Source: Heterodera schachtii
Taxonomy: Eukaryota; Nematoda; Chromadorea; Rhabditida; Heteroderidae
Direction: 5' to 3'
NCBI GenBank assembly: GCA_023374025.1
Contig: SIJG01000004.1
Span: 927,226 to 991,225 of the forward strand
Length of the DNA: 64,000 nt
Part shown: positions 13,201 through 24,652 of the stretch, piece by piece
Position numbering within the stretch: the first letter of the stretch is position 1
Layout of the letters: every line of letters starts with the position of its first letter
Position numbers and translations under genes: made by a program
Notes under the pieces: model-generated
The model's input: the letters and a program-made list of their open reading frames with translations, nothing else
Databases searched by the model: none
Told to the model about the DNA's origin: nothing

Positions 13201-15449
13201 CTCAATCGGACGCCGGACGCGTGGATGCCGCTGATTGAGTTCAAATTCGAAATCAGTCCGAACACTTTCGTTGATTTTGACATTGGACTCACCACCTTCG
13301 CACCCCAAGAAGAAATATTTAAAACCGAAGAACGAATAAATTACGAACAAAGTGACGCATTGTCAGCGAAAATGGCCAACGAAATTGGCCAATTGGCCAA
13401 TCGGAGGAGAGAATTTATCACGAGGGGTGGAGGATATGAGGAACTGATCGAAATGATCAACGAGGAGGAGAAGCTGAGGATAAAGCTCAGATCATTGGCA
13501 GGTGATTAGGCGGGCGGAGCCCAATTTCGATATTCAGTAACCCCTAAAATAAATAAATAAATTATTTTAGCATTCGAAGTTGGCATAATTATTTTGAACA
13601 AACTTTTTGCGACAGAAAAGAGTGGAAACGAAGACAATCAAATCGTTTTAAGAAACTATCGCACTTTATTATTGGCTGTAAAAATGTGGGCCAAAGGTAT
13701 TTTTAAAATGAAAAAATAAATTAATTATTTTTAAATTGGCATTTATTTCTCTCATTTTCTCTCATCAGAGCATCACATTTATGACAACAAATTGGGCTTC
13801 TTCAATGGCATTAGCCTTTCCCTTTTGGTGGCCAAAGTGATGCTTCTTTACCCAATGGCATCACTTCCTTTTCTCATTGAAAAGTTCTTCTTCACCTTCT
13901 CCACATGGTCATTTTATTTAATAATTTTATTTTTGCGTTAAAAAAGTTTTAATAAAATTAAATTGCCAATTGTTTTTTGAATTTTAAATGTCTAAATTAT
14001 TCTATGCAAGTTTTAGGCCTTGGCCAACCCCCGTTAAACTGTCCGATTTGCCGGATGGGTCGGCACTCCGCTGGGACCCCCACGAAGAGATGCGAAAACG
14101 GAGCGAAATTGGCTATGTAATTGTGCGCGAATTGGCAATGCCAATTGTCACGCCAGGACACATTGAACAAAATGCCACTTTCAATGTGAACCGATCCACC
14201 GCAACAATCATTCGGCGGGAAATGCAAAACGGTGCCAATTTAAGGAAATAAATTAATAATTAGTGAATTAAAAAGTGTGGTGCCATCATTAATTGAATTT
14301 ATTTAGCAATTAAAATTATACGAAATTGGTCAAATTTGAGCATTTCATTGAATGAAAAATGGAAAAGCTTAATAAAGGCTAAACAATTCAATGAAAAGGT
14401 GATCATTAATAATAATTAATTGGAATTATCAAATTTCAAATATTTTCCCACAGTTTTCCCATTTCATTCGCATTATTTGCAAAGCCTTCGCATTGGCCGA
14501 CTTTTATGACTTTTGTGGCTACGTGGAGACGCGAATCCGTCTCCAATTGCTGGTCAATGTCGTGCCATTCGATCGCGTTCGATTGGCACATGCGAAAAAA
14601 GTTGCGGAAAAGGAGCAAGAAAAAGTTGGCGGAAGGAATAACAAAAAGTGATGCGTTTGCTTTTTGGCAATTTAATAATTAGTCAATCTAATTTCGTGGA
14701 AAGGGCCGAATTTTAATAATTTAAGAAACAAATGACCACGTGGAACACTATCACAACTAGGGCTTATGTTTTTAGTTTTTTACCTATTTTTTTCCTGAGC
14801 TACATATGGTCTGAAACGCACGAAAAACATATTTTTTCGAAAAATGCACCCCCTAAGAAATGAAAATTTCTCAAAAATCCATCTCCAAAATGTATTATTA
14901 TTATTATTTCTCAACAAGAATTTTTGTTTTAAAAAAAATTTATCTCAATACTGATTTGGCATAAATTACTTTTTGGATAAAATTTAAGATTTTACACCCC
15001 TAAATTTGAAAGATTTTAACAACTATTTTCCCATTTTAGAAACTATTTTTGGGGTTTTTTAGAAACTAAAAACTAATTATTTTGGCAGTTTTTAATAACT
15101 ATAAATATAAGCCCTATTCACAACACATTCTTTTGGCTCATTTATAAATAATTTCTAATGAATTTCCAATATTTCCTCTTCCGTCCCCAATTTCCTCCTA
15201 ATTTTGCTAAATTTTCTGTTTAGGACGGCTTTCTTCAAAATTTGGTTGGTTGGCCTCGAATTGGACGAGGAAATCGCTTCAGAAAATGAGTCAGAAAGTA
15301 CAACAAAATGGAATAATTGGAAAAAAGCATTGAATTCGATGCTTTCCGACCAATTTAACGCCGACATTCTGAAGGCATATCGGATAAAGAATGCCTTTGG
15401 TGGTCCATTGCCTCACATTAAATTGACGGCACAATATGAGGAAAAATAG
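10252..15449 (+). CDS. Poly(A) polymerase-like nucleotidyltransferase with long N-terminal extension
   Basis: The catalytic part is clear. Exon at about 12318-12535 carries TGSYQLGALTKKSDIDAICV, the Pol-beta-type GS...DxD signature of canonical PAP. After a 640-base intron, 13182-13502 has the third Asp region (FEISPNTFVDFDIGLT). Exons 13571-13697 and 13770-13905 give RNYRTLLLAVKMWAK and HHIYDNKLGFFNGISLSLLV, matching the PAP central domain. Exons at 14010-14250, 14308-14397 and 14455-14648 give MPIVTPGHIEQNATFNVN and GYVETRIRLQLLV, the PAP RNA-binding region. The last exon, about 15223-15449, ends at TAG. Upstream, exons 10252-11097, 11153-11920 and 11975-12226 run in compatible frames. They add several hundred residues: a Lys/Glu-rich low-complexity stretch, then a helical segment. 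Known role of the family: it adds poly(A) tails to mRNA in the nucleus. The PAP call is strong; whether the 5' exons belong to the same transcript is inferred. Confidence 0.8.
12540..13180. repeat. Duplicated module inside a PAP-like gene intron
   Basis: This 640-base intron contains two copies of a module of roughly 150-250 bases. AAAATTCACCCTAATGATGG appears near 12657 and AAAATTCACCCTAATTATGG near 12811, each followed by GCTCAAGAAA. A GGTGCCTATCGGCACC word occurs near 12760, with a related GGCACCTATCGGCATT near 12942. The copies have diverged. No coding capacity. Confidence 0.6.
14757..15118. mobile_element. AGGGAT-type terminal-inverted-repeat element in PAP-like intron
   Basis: The left end reads AGGGCTTATGTTTTTAGTTT and the right end reads its imperfect complement, AACTATAAATATAAGCCCT. 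Internal words (TTTTTTTCCTGAGC, CTGAAACGCACGAAAAACAT, TTTCTCAAAAATCCA, TTTTACACCCCTAAATTTG) match the larger element at 24063-24652 in the same order. The element therefore looks like a diverged copy of that family. It lies in the last intron of the PAP-like gene and has no coding capacity. Confidence 0.75.
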
Positions 15450-15564
15450 CGGATTATATTTTAGACATTTCATCATTATTTTTATTTTTCGGAAACAATT
15501 TTATTCACATTTACGCATTAAAAAACCAAGTTTGAATCTTCAAAATTTAATCCATATATCCAGG

Positions 15565-18450
15565 TTGCTAAAAAACTGAAAAACGCCAAAATAGTTGCTA
15601 AAAAAGTTGCCAAAAATTGGAAAAACATGTCAATAAATGTGTGAATTTTCCAAAATTGACTCATATTTATCCATTTCGGTTGATTAATTGTAAATCAAAC
15701 ATATTTTAAGATTTAAAGACGTAAAAATTTTTCATTGTCCGCCAAAATCATGGCCAAGATTTTTGCTTTTTTAAAAAATCGATTCTTAGGGATGCATTTT
15801 TTGAAAAAAATTATGCCTGTGATAAAAGGCTTGCTCTTCAATGCTCGCTCACTCTCTAACAAAATCCCAGACTTAAATTTTGTAATTGAAAATAAGCAAC
15901 CAAAAATCCTAATCATTTCCGAGACCTGGTTAAATACCAGAAATTCGATTTCATCAGATTTATCTATAGGTGGCAAATATACACCCATTTTAGCAAATCG
16001 GCTAAGTAAAAGAGGTGGAGGGTGTGCTATATTAATAAGTACTGATATTCCTATGATTGAAGTTTTTTCTGGGACGAAATTTCAATGTGAAATTATTCAC
16101 ATTAAACTTTGTTTAGCAAAAGTCATTCACCTTTTTGCATTGTATAAGCCGCCTCAATGTTCAACACCAAATTTTAAAAAATTATTAGATTATATTACGG
16201 AATTTAACTATAATAATATTATTATCTGTGGTGATCTGAATTTACCGGGAATTGATTGGATTAATTATCGAATAGAGAACAATAATCATTCGAAACTTTT
16301 TATTGACTTTGTCGCACAAAAACAATTGGTTCAACATGTAAAACAAACAACACGTGGTAACAACATTTTAGATTTAGTGCTTTCAAATCCTAGGCAATTA
16401 GTTTATGACACGAATGTTATAGAAAGTTTTTCAACTTCAGATCACCACATGATAGAATTTAAAATTAATGGGAGCTTTTCGATCACCAAAAAAGAAAAAA
16501 TTTATATTAGAGAGTTTAAAACAAAAAATTTTCTAAAACTTAGAAATGAGTTTCAGCAAAAACGCACTGATCTACATTTACTGAAATTATTTAAAGTTGA
16601 CGACAAATACAATTTTCTCGTTGGCGAACTTTACAATTCCTTTGATCAATTATTTCCTTAAAAAATATTAAGAAAAGTTATAAAAACTAATTACCCACAA
16701 AAAATAAAAAAATTATACTCCGAAAAATTAAAAATACACAGGCTTATTAGAGAATGCCCTGATCACGGACAACATAAAATAAAATACAAAATTTTAAGTA
16801 GGAATCTGAAAAGGGAATTAAAAAATATTAATGATAAGAAAGAAAGCCAACTTGTCAATAAAGGCAATTTGGCTATTTTTAAATACATCGGCAACAAATT
16901 TAATTCCGACAGAGAAATAAGATTGCTTTTCGATGACCAAGGCAGAATTTATACTGAGGATAGACAGAAATGCATGCTCTTTGGCAAAATATTTCAACAA
17001 AATTTTATGCAAAGAAATTGTAATATGAATTATCCAATTAATAACAAAATAGATAGCCTAACAGATATCGAATTAAATGCTGTCTTGGTCTGGAAGGCAC
17101 TAAGGAAATTACCCAACAGAAACTCGACATCCCCAGACGGGTTACCTTATATATTGATTTAGCAATGCGCAGATTTATTGGCACCTATCATAAGTGAACT
17201 CTTTCGAATGGTTTTAGATTATGGGGAAATCCCAAACTTATGGCGTACTTCTTTTATAATTCCAATTTATAAAAAAGGAGATAAATCGAATCCAAAGAAT
17301 TACCGTCCCATCTCTCTGACATGTACTTTATGTAGGGTTTTTGAACGACTATTAGCATGGAATATTGTTAAACATCTTGAAAAAAATAAGATTTTAACGG
17401 ATGAACAATTTGGGTTTTTGAAATCTAGGTCGACCACCACACAGTTGTTGGTCTCCCTGGATCATTTTTATAAATCAATAGAAACTGGACAAAATGTTTT
17501 AGGAAAAAATAATTCTAAATATGAGTATAAAATTGACGAGAAAGTAATTTTAAGCGTAGATTGTGTCCGTGATCTGGGGGTTTTGGTTGATCAAAAGCTC
17601 TCATTTAACAATCATATTTCAAAAATTTTAAAGGCGGCCTATTACAAGGCATATCAAATTTTAAAAATATTAAAAACAAGGAATATCAGTACCTTAATCC
17701 TAGCATATAAAAGCTATATAAGGCCTCACCTCGAATACGCATCTGAAGTTTGGAATATTTCCTCAAAACAACAGAGTAAAAGAATAGAAAAGGTTCAAAA
17801 ATATTTCACAAGAATCGTATACAAAAAATGTGGCCTCAAGGCAATACCATATGAAAAAAGACTTGAGATTTGCAAATTGGAGAAATTAAGTACTCGAAGG
17901 TCGCTCACTGATATGAATATGACTTTCAAAATAGTTAGAGGCTTAACTCATTTAGACCCAAAAAAACTTTTCGAATTTTCATCAAGATCGCAGCGAAAAA
18001 CATTTAGGATTCAAAATAAAAGATTCAGTAATAAATCTCGGAATAAATTTTTTATTCGTACAATTAATCCGTGGAATTGCTTACCCAAAACAGCTATGGA
18101 AATCGAAACTTTAGCTAAATTTAAAAATTTTGTGAAAGAATTTTATTTAGAAAATAAGTCCTGAGTGGTATTCATCCCTTTTTTATTTTAATTTTATTCT
18201 ATGTATTATTACTGTATTGACCATATCATATTTTTTTTTAATTGTATTCATTACTTTGTTTTCCGCTATAAGTGCAACTATGTTGCCTTGCGGTTTGCTC
18301 AAATAAATAAATAAATAATAATTTTTTGTTGAAAGCAGAAATAGTTGAAAAAATAGTTTTTTAAAAATTTTTTGCAAGCAAAAATAATTGATAAAAAGTT
18401 TCATAAACAATTGAAAATAGTTGCTAAAAAGTCGCTTTAAATCTAAAATT
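15565..18450. repeat. Older repeat that seems to have been split by a retrotransposon
   Basis: On both sides of the non-LTR element (15565-15660 and about 18330-18440) the sequence is built from the word AGTTGCTAAAAAA and variants (AAAATAGTTG, GTTGCCAAAAA). The left side reads GGTTGCTAAAAAACTGAAAA and the right side ends GAAAATAGTTGCTAAAAAGT. The simplest reading is that the retrotransposon inserted into a pre-existing A-rich repeat. A precise target-site duplication was not found. Confidence 0.45.
15735..18325 (+). mobile_element. Defective non-LTR retrotransposon (endonuclease plus reverse transcriptase, Jockey/CR1-like)
   Basis: The first open segment (15735-16661) encodes an AP-type endonuclease: NARSLSNKIPDL, SETWL, ICGDLNLPGIDW and TSDHHMIEF are in the canonical order. 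The frame is broken by a stop at about 16659-16661, resumes, and is broken again at about 17160. From 17178 to 18164 there is an RT N-terminal part (WRTSFIIPIYKKGDKSNPKNYRPISL; EQFGFLKSRSTTTQLL). It jumps directly to the post-catalytic region (VRDLGVLVDQKLSFNNHI) and a C-terminal domain. The RT catalytic block with the Y-x-D-D motif is missing, consistent with an internal deletion near 17505. The 3' end carries a (AAATAAAT)n tail at about 18300-18320, typical of this class. No first ORF is present, so it is also 5' truncated. It cannot be autonomous. Confidence 0.9.
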
Positions 18451-18529
18451 GATTGAAGAAAATGTGTTTTTTGCGCTTATCTCAGCATATGCTATCCGCA
18501 AAAAAAATAGGTGAAACCTAAAAATCCGG

Positions 18530-18875
18530 GCCCTGTTTATTCACTTTCAAATTTCCTTTATTTGGTCTACAAAAAGATGTACAGTAATCTAAAATCTGAT
18601 TTTTTGGGCATGTCTGATTTTGCAAATGTTCTGATTTTTGACCCCAGAATCTGGTGTCAAAATATCTAAAAAATTTGCCAAAATACCAAAAAAATCTATT
18701 TTTCGGGGTGTATTTTTTTAAAATTTAAAGTCGATCTTTAGGGGTGTATTTTTCGCTTTTTTCTTGTGAAAATTTTAAAAAAATGGCCAAAATATGGACT
18801 AAAAACCTTCACCAAAAAAATTTTTTAACGTAGAAATGCTATTTTTGAGCCCTTTTCTGCATAGCATAGCATATG
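18530..18875. repeat. Diverged repeat sharing a module with the AGGGAT-type elements
   Basis: The words AGGGGTGTATTTTT near 18741 and GGGGTGTATTTTTT near 18706, separated by a GTCGATCTTTA word, are the reverse complement of modules in the 24063-24652 element (AAAAATATACCCCTAAGAAT and a following TCGACCC). Several ATTCTGATTTTTGACC-like words surround it. Clear ends were not found. No coding signal. Confidence 0.45.
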
Positions 18876-19017
18876 TGCAAAAAAATATGTTCCAAACAAT
18901 TTATAACCTTAATAATAATAATTAAACCAACAAAATATTGTGTAAATATTAACGAGAATTCCATAATTTTCAGTAGATGGATTTAAAATTTGGGTAACTT
19001 TCTCCAACTCAAAATTA

Positions 19018-22000
19018 TTAATTTTTTTTATTTTGTGAACAGTTGAAGAGATCTTTTTCAACAAAATTGTATTTACATTGTGCTTCAGTCCAAAAATTTC
19101 TCTTGTCGATTGCATATTTTGGCCTTGGATATTTTTGTGCGATTTCACAGAGTTGGCAAATTGGAGAAAGTTGCGACTTTCTCTTCCTTTTGCTGTACCT
19201 CCGTGTCCAATTGAAGAATCTGTTAATTGACCAATTAATTAGGCCAATTGTTCCCTCGGCGGATTGACAAAATGTAATTAAAAAATTCACTGCATGTATC
19301 GGTCAGTGTCATGTCGGAGTGCCAACAAATGTTGTGCCAATTCTTGCGCACTGCAAAAGTCGTCGGCTGCGATGTAAGCATCGTCCGGCACGCCCATGCC
19401 GCGGAGCACCGCCCGGCGCAGCACCACCGGCACAGTCAGTGCGCGCAAAGCGTTCCAAAACTTCTCAGTCACATATTGAGGGCACACCGAATTTTCAAAT
19501 GCCAAATAGAAGAAATGCGATGCTAAAAGATGATTTAAATGGGTAATTATTAGTTTTTTCAATATTTGTTAATTGTCGTTAATTGGGCTAATAACTAATT
19601 GCTAAATTACCCATTTCCTGCCTGTAGCACTGTTCATCACATTCCTTCCCACTGCACGCACCAAACACATCGACGGGGACCAGTTGGCCCAATTGCGCTG
19701 TGAGAATGTCCCTGGCGGAGGAGGCGCCGCATTTGGACACAATTTGCAAGGCCAATTTGCTCTTCTGGCGAACGCGCGTTTCGATCTTGAATTGGACACC
19801 AATTACCACTCTTTTGCTAATCACTTCTGTGCCCCCCCTCCGATCAGTCGCTCCGTTTCGCGCTCAGTTGGACATCGTCCGTTGGCTCTTACTCGCTCAG
19901 TTGGGCCCCGGCACGTTTGGGACCAGAATGTGTTTGGCTATAACCTTTTTTCTTTGTCATCTAAATCCAACATTGATTGTTGGTATCATTCGATAGCCCT
20001 ATGTGTTCTCTATTAGCCTGTGAAATTGCAAAAAATTTCGTCAATTTTTGACAAACTTATGGCCAAAAGTACATTAGAAACCAGGTTTTCAGTCATTTTT
20101 GGCCATAAATTTGTTTGAAATTGACGAATTTTTGTACTAAAAACATTCTGGGGCCCAAACGTGCCGGAGACCAACTGAGGTAAATCCCCGTTGGCTTTAT
20201 CTCTCTCAGCGCCGGTCGTTTCTGTCCCCCCCCCACTCACTTCGTCCCCATGCCACAATTCGAATTCGTCTTCCTCCGTCAGCATTTCTGCGCTTCGGTG
20301 CTCCAACAATTCATCGTATTTTGTGGCTATTGTGCTGTCAGCATGGTAAGTCATGGACAAATTGAACCAATCGTTGGGCAATTTGTTGAAGGCACTTCCT
20401 GCGTAATATGGCGACTCTTGAGTGAAAAAGGCGTATCTAAATGGACTAATTAATTAATTGTCTATTAAATTATGTTTTAGCATTTAAAATTATTTGAACA
20501 AAAGCACAATGAAATGTTACAATTGTTCTTCGCTGCGATGCTGGGGCCAGCTCCAAAAAGGCCAAAATCCGATCGGATTCGACCAGAAAACATGGAACAA
20601 CAGCACGGAGGCAGAAGCCTCGCTAATTTGTAAGATTAAATTTATTTAATTTTTTTTTTAATTTATAAATTAATTTTAAAAATAAATAAACAAAATTACG
20701 CCGTTCGTTCCGTTGTGTAAATGCATTGGTAGGGACAATTCGAATTGGGGTACTCGTCATAAGATAAAGCAGACGGCCAAAAGTCCCATTGGTGAGGAAA
20801 GAAAAATTGCTTATTCCATGCTAAGATAATGGGCAATCCACGGTATTTCTGAATTAATATTTTAGGTAATTATTTTTAATATTTTTATTTCAATATTTAT
20901 TAATTATAATTATGCAATTCCGTAAAATCCCATTTTAATTACATGAAATTTTATGACTTTTCGTATTTTTTTCTCATTTAAACGGATTTGTTCGAGTGCA
21001 ACAAATTCAACAAAATGATTTGGAACTTTGTCAAAATTCGTTTCTGGCAATTCGATTTGTTGCAGAATTACAGCCGAATTGCGTCGTTTGAATGTTAAAT
21101 ATCCGACAAAAGAATCTGAAAAAGCAAAATTTATTAAATTGCTTTTGAGAATTAATTGGAATAAAAACCTTCGCTTTTCAAGAAAAAGCATTTCCGACGA
21201 GAAAATTTGGCAGCGACGAAAAAGGCAATTGCATTATCAGTGCCATTCACTGATTTTGACCAGAAATTTGAACTGTGAAAATCAGGGGGGAGGGGCTCAA
21301 TTTGAGTGAGGGCACTTTGAATATGGAATTCTTAGAAACAACCAAATTAAACATGCTTTTCTCGACACTCTATTAGCCAGCCAAATTTCAAGAAATTTCG
21401 TTGATTTTCAAAAAATTATGGCCAAAAATAAGGGCATTTCATTTAAATTATGTTAATTTTTGTTCAAAATTCACTAAAAAATTATCTCACCTTAATGTTT
21501 GCTCCTTTCGTTTCTCAAAAATGCAATAATTTTCGTTTGGATGGCGTAGAACAATTTGCACATCAATTAGCTGCTGCTCATTAGCGGAAGGATATTCAAA
21601 ACAGCCGGAGGCAAAGACCAAAACATCATCTGACAAATATTTAAAATAATAATTAATTTAAAATTAAAATAAAATATTTTTAAGTTTCGTGCCTTTCGCA
21701 CTTTCGTCAAAAAACCGTTTGCTTTTGCTTCGTCTGTATAAACCAATTCTGCCATAAAATTGTGCCAATTTTTTGTGTCGAACAGACGCAAATTGGCCGA
21801 CGTCGCAGCGAATGCCCGCGACGACACTCCGCCATTCTTCGCTATCGTACACATCCAATTCAACCGTATGCCGTCTTTCCGATACGGTAGTGATTTGATC
21901 ATCGGAGGAGGACGACTGATGGTAAATTGTGTGGAAATTGTTGGGCAGCAAAAAAAGGAACGAAATGATCAGAAAAACGGTAGCACAACTGATGGAAAAA

Positions 22001-22035
22001 AGGACAAAGCGAAAAGTTTGAGACAAATTAAGCAT
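19018..22035 (-). CDS. Alpha-1,3-fucosyltransferase (GT10)
   Basis: This is a Golgi type II membrane enzyme that transfers fucose from GDP-fucose to N-glycan or Lewis-type acceptors. Core exons, read right to left: about 20846-20707 (IILAWNKQFFFPHQWDF, CPYQCIYTTER), 20640-20521 (SASVLLFHVFWSNP), 20440-20235 (FFTQESPYYAGSAF, DWFNLSMTYHADS), 19822-19605 (LALQIVSKCGASSARD, VDVFGACSGKECDEQC), 19528-19288 (FYLAFENSVCPQYVTEKFWN, the GT10 donor-site signature) and 19230-19018 (FFNWTRRY, ICQLCEIA, stop). Phases join cleanly. Upstream, 22035 down to about 21690 gives an N-terminal signal anchor (VLFSISCATVFLIISFLFLL). Exons at about 21630-21493 and 21170-20930 could form a long stem, but they do not look like typical GT10 sequence; see findings. 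An intron holds a palindromic element (19895-20175). GT10 identity is strong; the N-terminal third is uncertain. Confidence 0.88.
19895..20175. mobile_element. Palindromic element, core family TATCATTCGAAAG, copy 2
   Basis: The outer ends are inverted copies: CCCCGGCACGTTTGGGACCA at 19906 and GGGGCCCAAACGTGCCGGAG at about 20152. Inside the left arm are GGCTATAACCTTTTTTCTTT and GGTATCATTCGATAGCCC, then CTATTAGCCTGTGAAATT. These are the same words in the same order as at 1043-1426. It sits in the intron between the FFTQESPYYAG exon and the CGASSARD exon of the fucosyltransferase gene. Non-coding. Confidence 0.75.
21270..21440. repeat. Degenerate partial copy of the core-family element
   Basis: CTCTATTAGCCAGCC near 21370, followed by AAATTTCAAGAAATTTCGTT and AAAATTATGGCCAAAAAT, matches the inner half of the 19895-20175 element. 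The core word itself has decayed (TTTCTCGACACTC) and no partner arm is visible. It lies in an intron upstream of the GT10 core exons. Confidence 0.5.
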
Positions 22036-22039
22036 TAAA

Positions 22040-22859
22040 TACCTAATTAATTAATATCTAAAGAATAAAAAAAGTAATAAAAATGCAAAAAATAGAGAGA
22101 GAAAATGGGTGGAAAAGAAATGTAAATTAGTAAAAAGAGAGCAAATTTTAGGAAAAAAAAAAGATTAAATAAGAAATCATAAAACAAATTTATTTAATAA
22201 GATTAAAAATATGCAAACATTTTAATAAAATAAATAAAAAATAAACATTTTTTGAGAATGCAAAAAGAAATATTTTGAAATGGAAAAAAAAGAAAAAAAA
22301 ATGAAGAGAGAAAATCGCTCACAGAATAATTTTTGTGTTTGCTTTTTGTGTATTCTTTCTTATTTGTTAGCATTATTTTGTGAAATGCTCGCGGGGGAAA
22401 GGAAGAAATTATTTTGAAGCTTTACTTCTTTTATGAGCCATCTGAAAATATTTTAGTTACCAAAAATTGAAAATGGACAATTAGCAAAAAGTGGGACGAA
22501 TACCCCCCCCCCCCCCCGGCAAGCAATTTCTTTTGGAGTGCCGTGGCAAATAGAAAATATTATCCAAAAATATTTAAGTGTTTCATTCAAAAAAAAAATT
22601 ATGGCTCTGTTTCAAGAATGAATGAGTCTCGACTCATTTTGTGACAAAAACTCGTGAAAAGGGAGTTCAAATGAAACAATTCCATCATAAAAAAATTTCT
22701 TATCGCATTTTATGGTTTTTTTGGAAAAATGTGCCGCAAGAAAAAAAATTTAAAAAATCTGAAATCCAATTTTCCTTGAGTAAATCATGATAATTTAATA
22801 TAGTTAAAAAAACGAAAATTTATCGGAAAAATCTTAATTTTTTGGTGAATATCTGTTAG
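22040..22859. other. AT-rich spacer upstream of the fucosyltransferase gene
   Basis: No coding signal. A 16-base C tract lies at about 22503-22518. The rest is A/T-rich with many AAAAAA runs. A GAGTCTCGACTCATTTT imperfect palindrome lies near 22624. Confidence 0.45.
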
Positions 22860-23092
22860 AAATAAATTTAAAATTCGCCCCTATCGGGCCGCCGGCCCCC
22901 CAAAAAAGTCCCGACCCCGAACCCCGACATTTTTGGCCATTTTCGGGGTTAACCCCGACCCCGAACCCCGACGCTTCCAACCCCGACAACCTGAAAAGGA
23001 CTTTGTAACTCCATTTGAATTTGAAACTATCAATTATGGGCCGGGGATTGTGCAACCAATAGAAGGAGACGGAAATTGTGGGTTCAGAACAG
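22860..23092 (+). pseudogene. Orphan OTU cysteine protease fragment behind a GC-rich CCCCGA repeat
   Basis: From about 22995 the plus strand encodes FETINYGPGIVQPIEGDGNC followed by GFRT. GDGNC-x-FR is the nucleophile motif of OTU-type cysteine proteases, where the Cys is catalytic. The frame runs at once into an unrelated repeat (AGGGCTGGCCGTGATTGAAT, starting about 23090) and no downstream His box is visible. Just upstream, 22875-22985 is strongly GC-rich and built from CCCCGACCCCGAACCCCGAC units, unlike its surroundings. This looks like a broken gene or a captured transposon-borne exon rather than a working protease. Confidence 0.55.
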
Positions 23093-23640
23093 GGCTGGCC
23101 GTGATTGAATTTCCAATCACGGAAATCCGTGAGCCGTGATCCGTGATTATAAGAAAAATTTTCTAATGATTTTTTTATTTAAATTTATTAAAAAAACGGA
23201 ATTTAATCGCGGGAAAAATTCCCAAAAAATATTTTAAAGAAACCAAAACATATAAACCGCTTTTTTTGCGGCGTACCTTTTCCAAAAAATGACTAAGTTT
23301 ACGGTTTTTGGCAATTTTTTGAGGAAAATTAGAGCTTTCTGTAGAAATCTCCAAGGAAAATTTTTTATTTTTTAACTAAGTTTATTAAGAAAAGTTTTCA
23401 AATTTTTCTTAAATTTAATCAAAAATCTATTTATGTAGAGAAAAAAATTTCCTCTAATTTGTAAGCTAACTTTTGATGCTGAAAAAAGTCTTTTGGACCA
23501 ACATGATCAGATTACTCCTTCACGGCGATCTGAACACCCCAAAAGATACTGAAAGTCGGGAAAATTTTAGAAAAAATTCTTAGGGGGTTGGGAAAATTTT
23601 CTGAAAATTTTGATTAGGCCTGTCATTATAAATTTAAACG
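23088..23640. repeat. Probable repeat interrupting the OTU fragment
   Basis: It begins with CAGGGCTGGCCGTGATTGAA and contains a short palindrome, GTGATTGAATTTCCAATCAC. It then runs through A/T-rich sequence with no reading frame. The right end is unclear; a GGCCTGTCATTATAAATTT word near 23623 could be a weak inverted partner of the start. Called a repeat from its abrupt junction with coding sequence. Confidence 0.35.
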
Positions 23641-24062
23641 ACGGAGAGAAAAAAATAGGGTTTTTAGCAGTTTTTGCGACAAAAATGGGCTATTTTTTTG
23701 CCAATTGGTCTATGGACGTTTTAAAAAATAAAGGAAAATAATTTTCAATGCTAGGAAATTTCTTGTTAATTAAATTTCAATTAAAATTATCAAAACAAAA
23801 TATAAAAAGTGTCCTATCCCAATGGGGAATTGAACCCAAGGGACAGAAAACGAAAGACAGAAAATGGGTCATTTTGAAGTTATTATTCAGCCTGAACATC
23901 TGTCCAACAAAAACGACTAATTCCATATTTTTATCACTTCACTCTTTACATAACTCACAATTATTTTTTTATTTCAAATTTAAATGAATTGATTGGTTTA
24001 AAATTTTGTTCATAAAATCAAAGTCTCAAAATAGTTTCTCAATTTCCCTATTAATTAATAAT

Positions 24063-24652
24063 TAGGGATGCGATTTTTAGGTTTTTACTTATTTTTTTCC
24101 TGAGCCCCCAGTGGCCTGAAACGCACGAAAAACATGTTTTTTTTGGGCTGTTGTTAAGCTACTTTTCGAGTTATTAGCACCTATTTTCTAGGTTTTTATT
24201 TTTAGCACCTAAAAAACCTAAAATTTTTTGAAAAAACTTATTTTCACCTATTTTGGCGTTTTGCCAAAATTTGTTAACAAAAATGCAATAAAAAAGAAAA
24301 ATACAACCCTAAGAATCGACCCAAAAATTTTTTTTCAAAAATATACCCCTAAGAATCGACCCGAAAATTTTCAAAAACACACCCCTGAGAAATAAAAAAT
24401 TTCTCAAAAATTCACCTCAAAATTTATTTATTTATTTTCTTGACGGTAATTGTTGATTTTGAAAATTATGTATATCTTAATGATTTGGCAAAATATTTTT
24501 GCTTTTGAAGAAATTTTTCGATTTTACACCCCTAAATTCGGAATTTTTTGGCACCTATTTTCCCATTTTTAGCACCTATTTTGGGGGGTTTTTTAGAACC
24601 TAAAACCTACCTATTTTGGTAGTTTTTAGCACCTAAAAATCGCATCCCTATT
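24063..24652. mobile_element. AGGGATGCGATTTTTAGG terminal-inverted-repeat element
   Basis: The left terminus reads AGGGATGCGATTTTTAGGTT and the right terminus reads ACCTAAAAATCGCATCCCT, a near-perfect inverted repeat of about 19 bases. Flanking TT/TA bases could be a very short target duplication. The interior is made of recurring words (GCACCTATTTT, AAAAATATACCCCTAAGAAT, TCGACCC, TTTTACACCCCTAAATTCG). There is no reading frame, so this is a non-autonomous DNA-transposon-like element. Related copies are at 14757-15118 and, by termini, 58493-59095. Confidence 0.85.

Noticed and set aside
23815..23850. Possible tRNA T-arm (GGGTTCAATTCCCC on the minus strand)
   Set aside because: No matching acceptor, D or anticodon stems could be placed around it.
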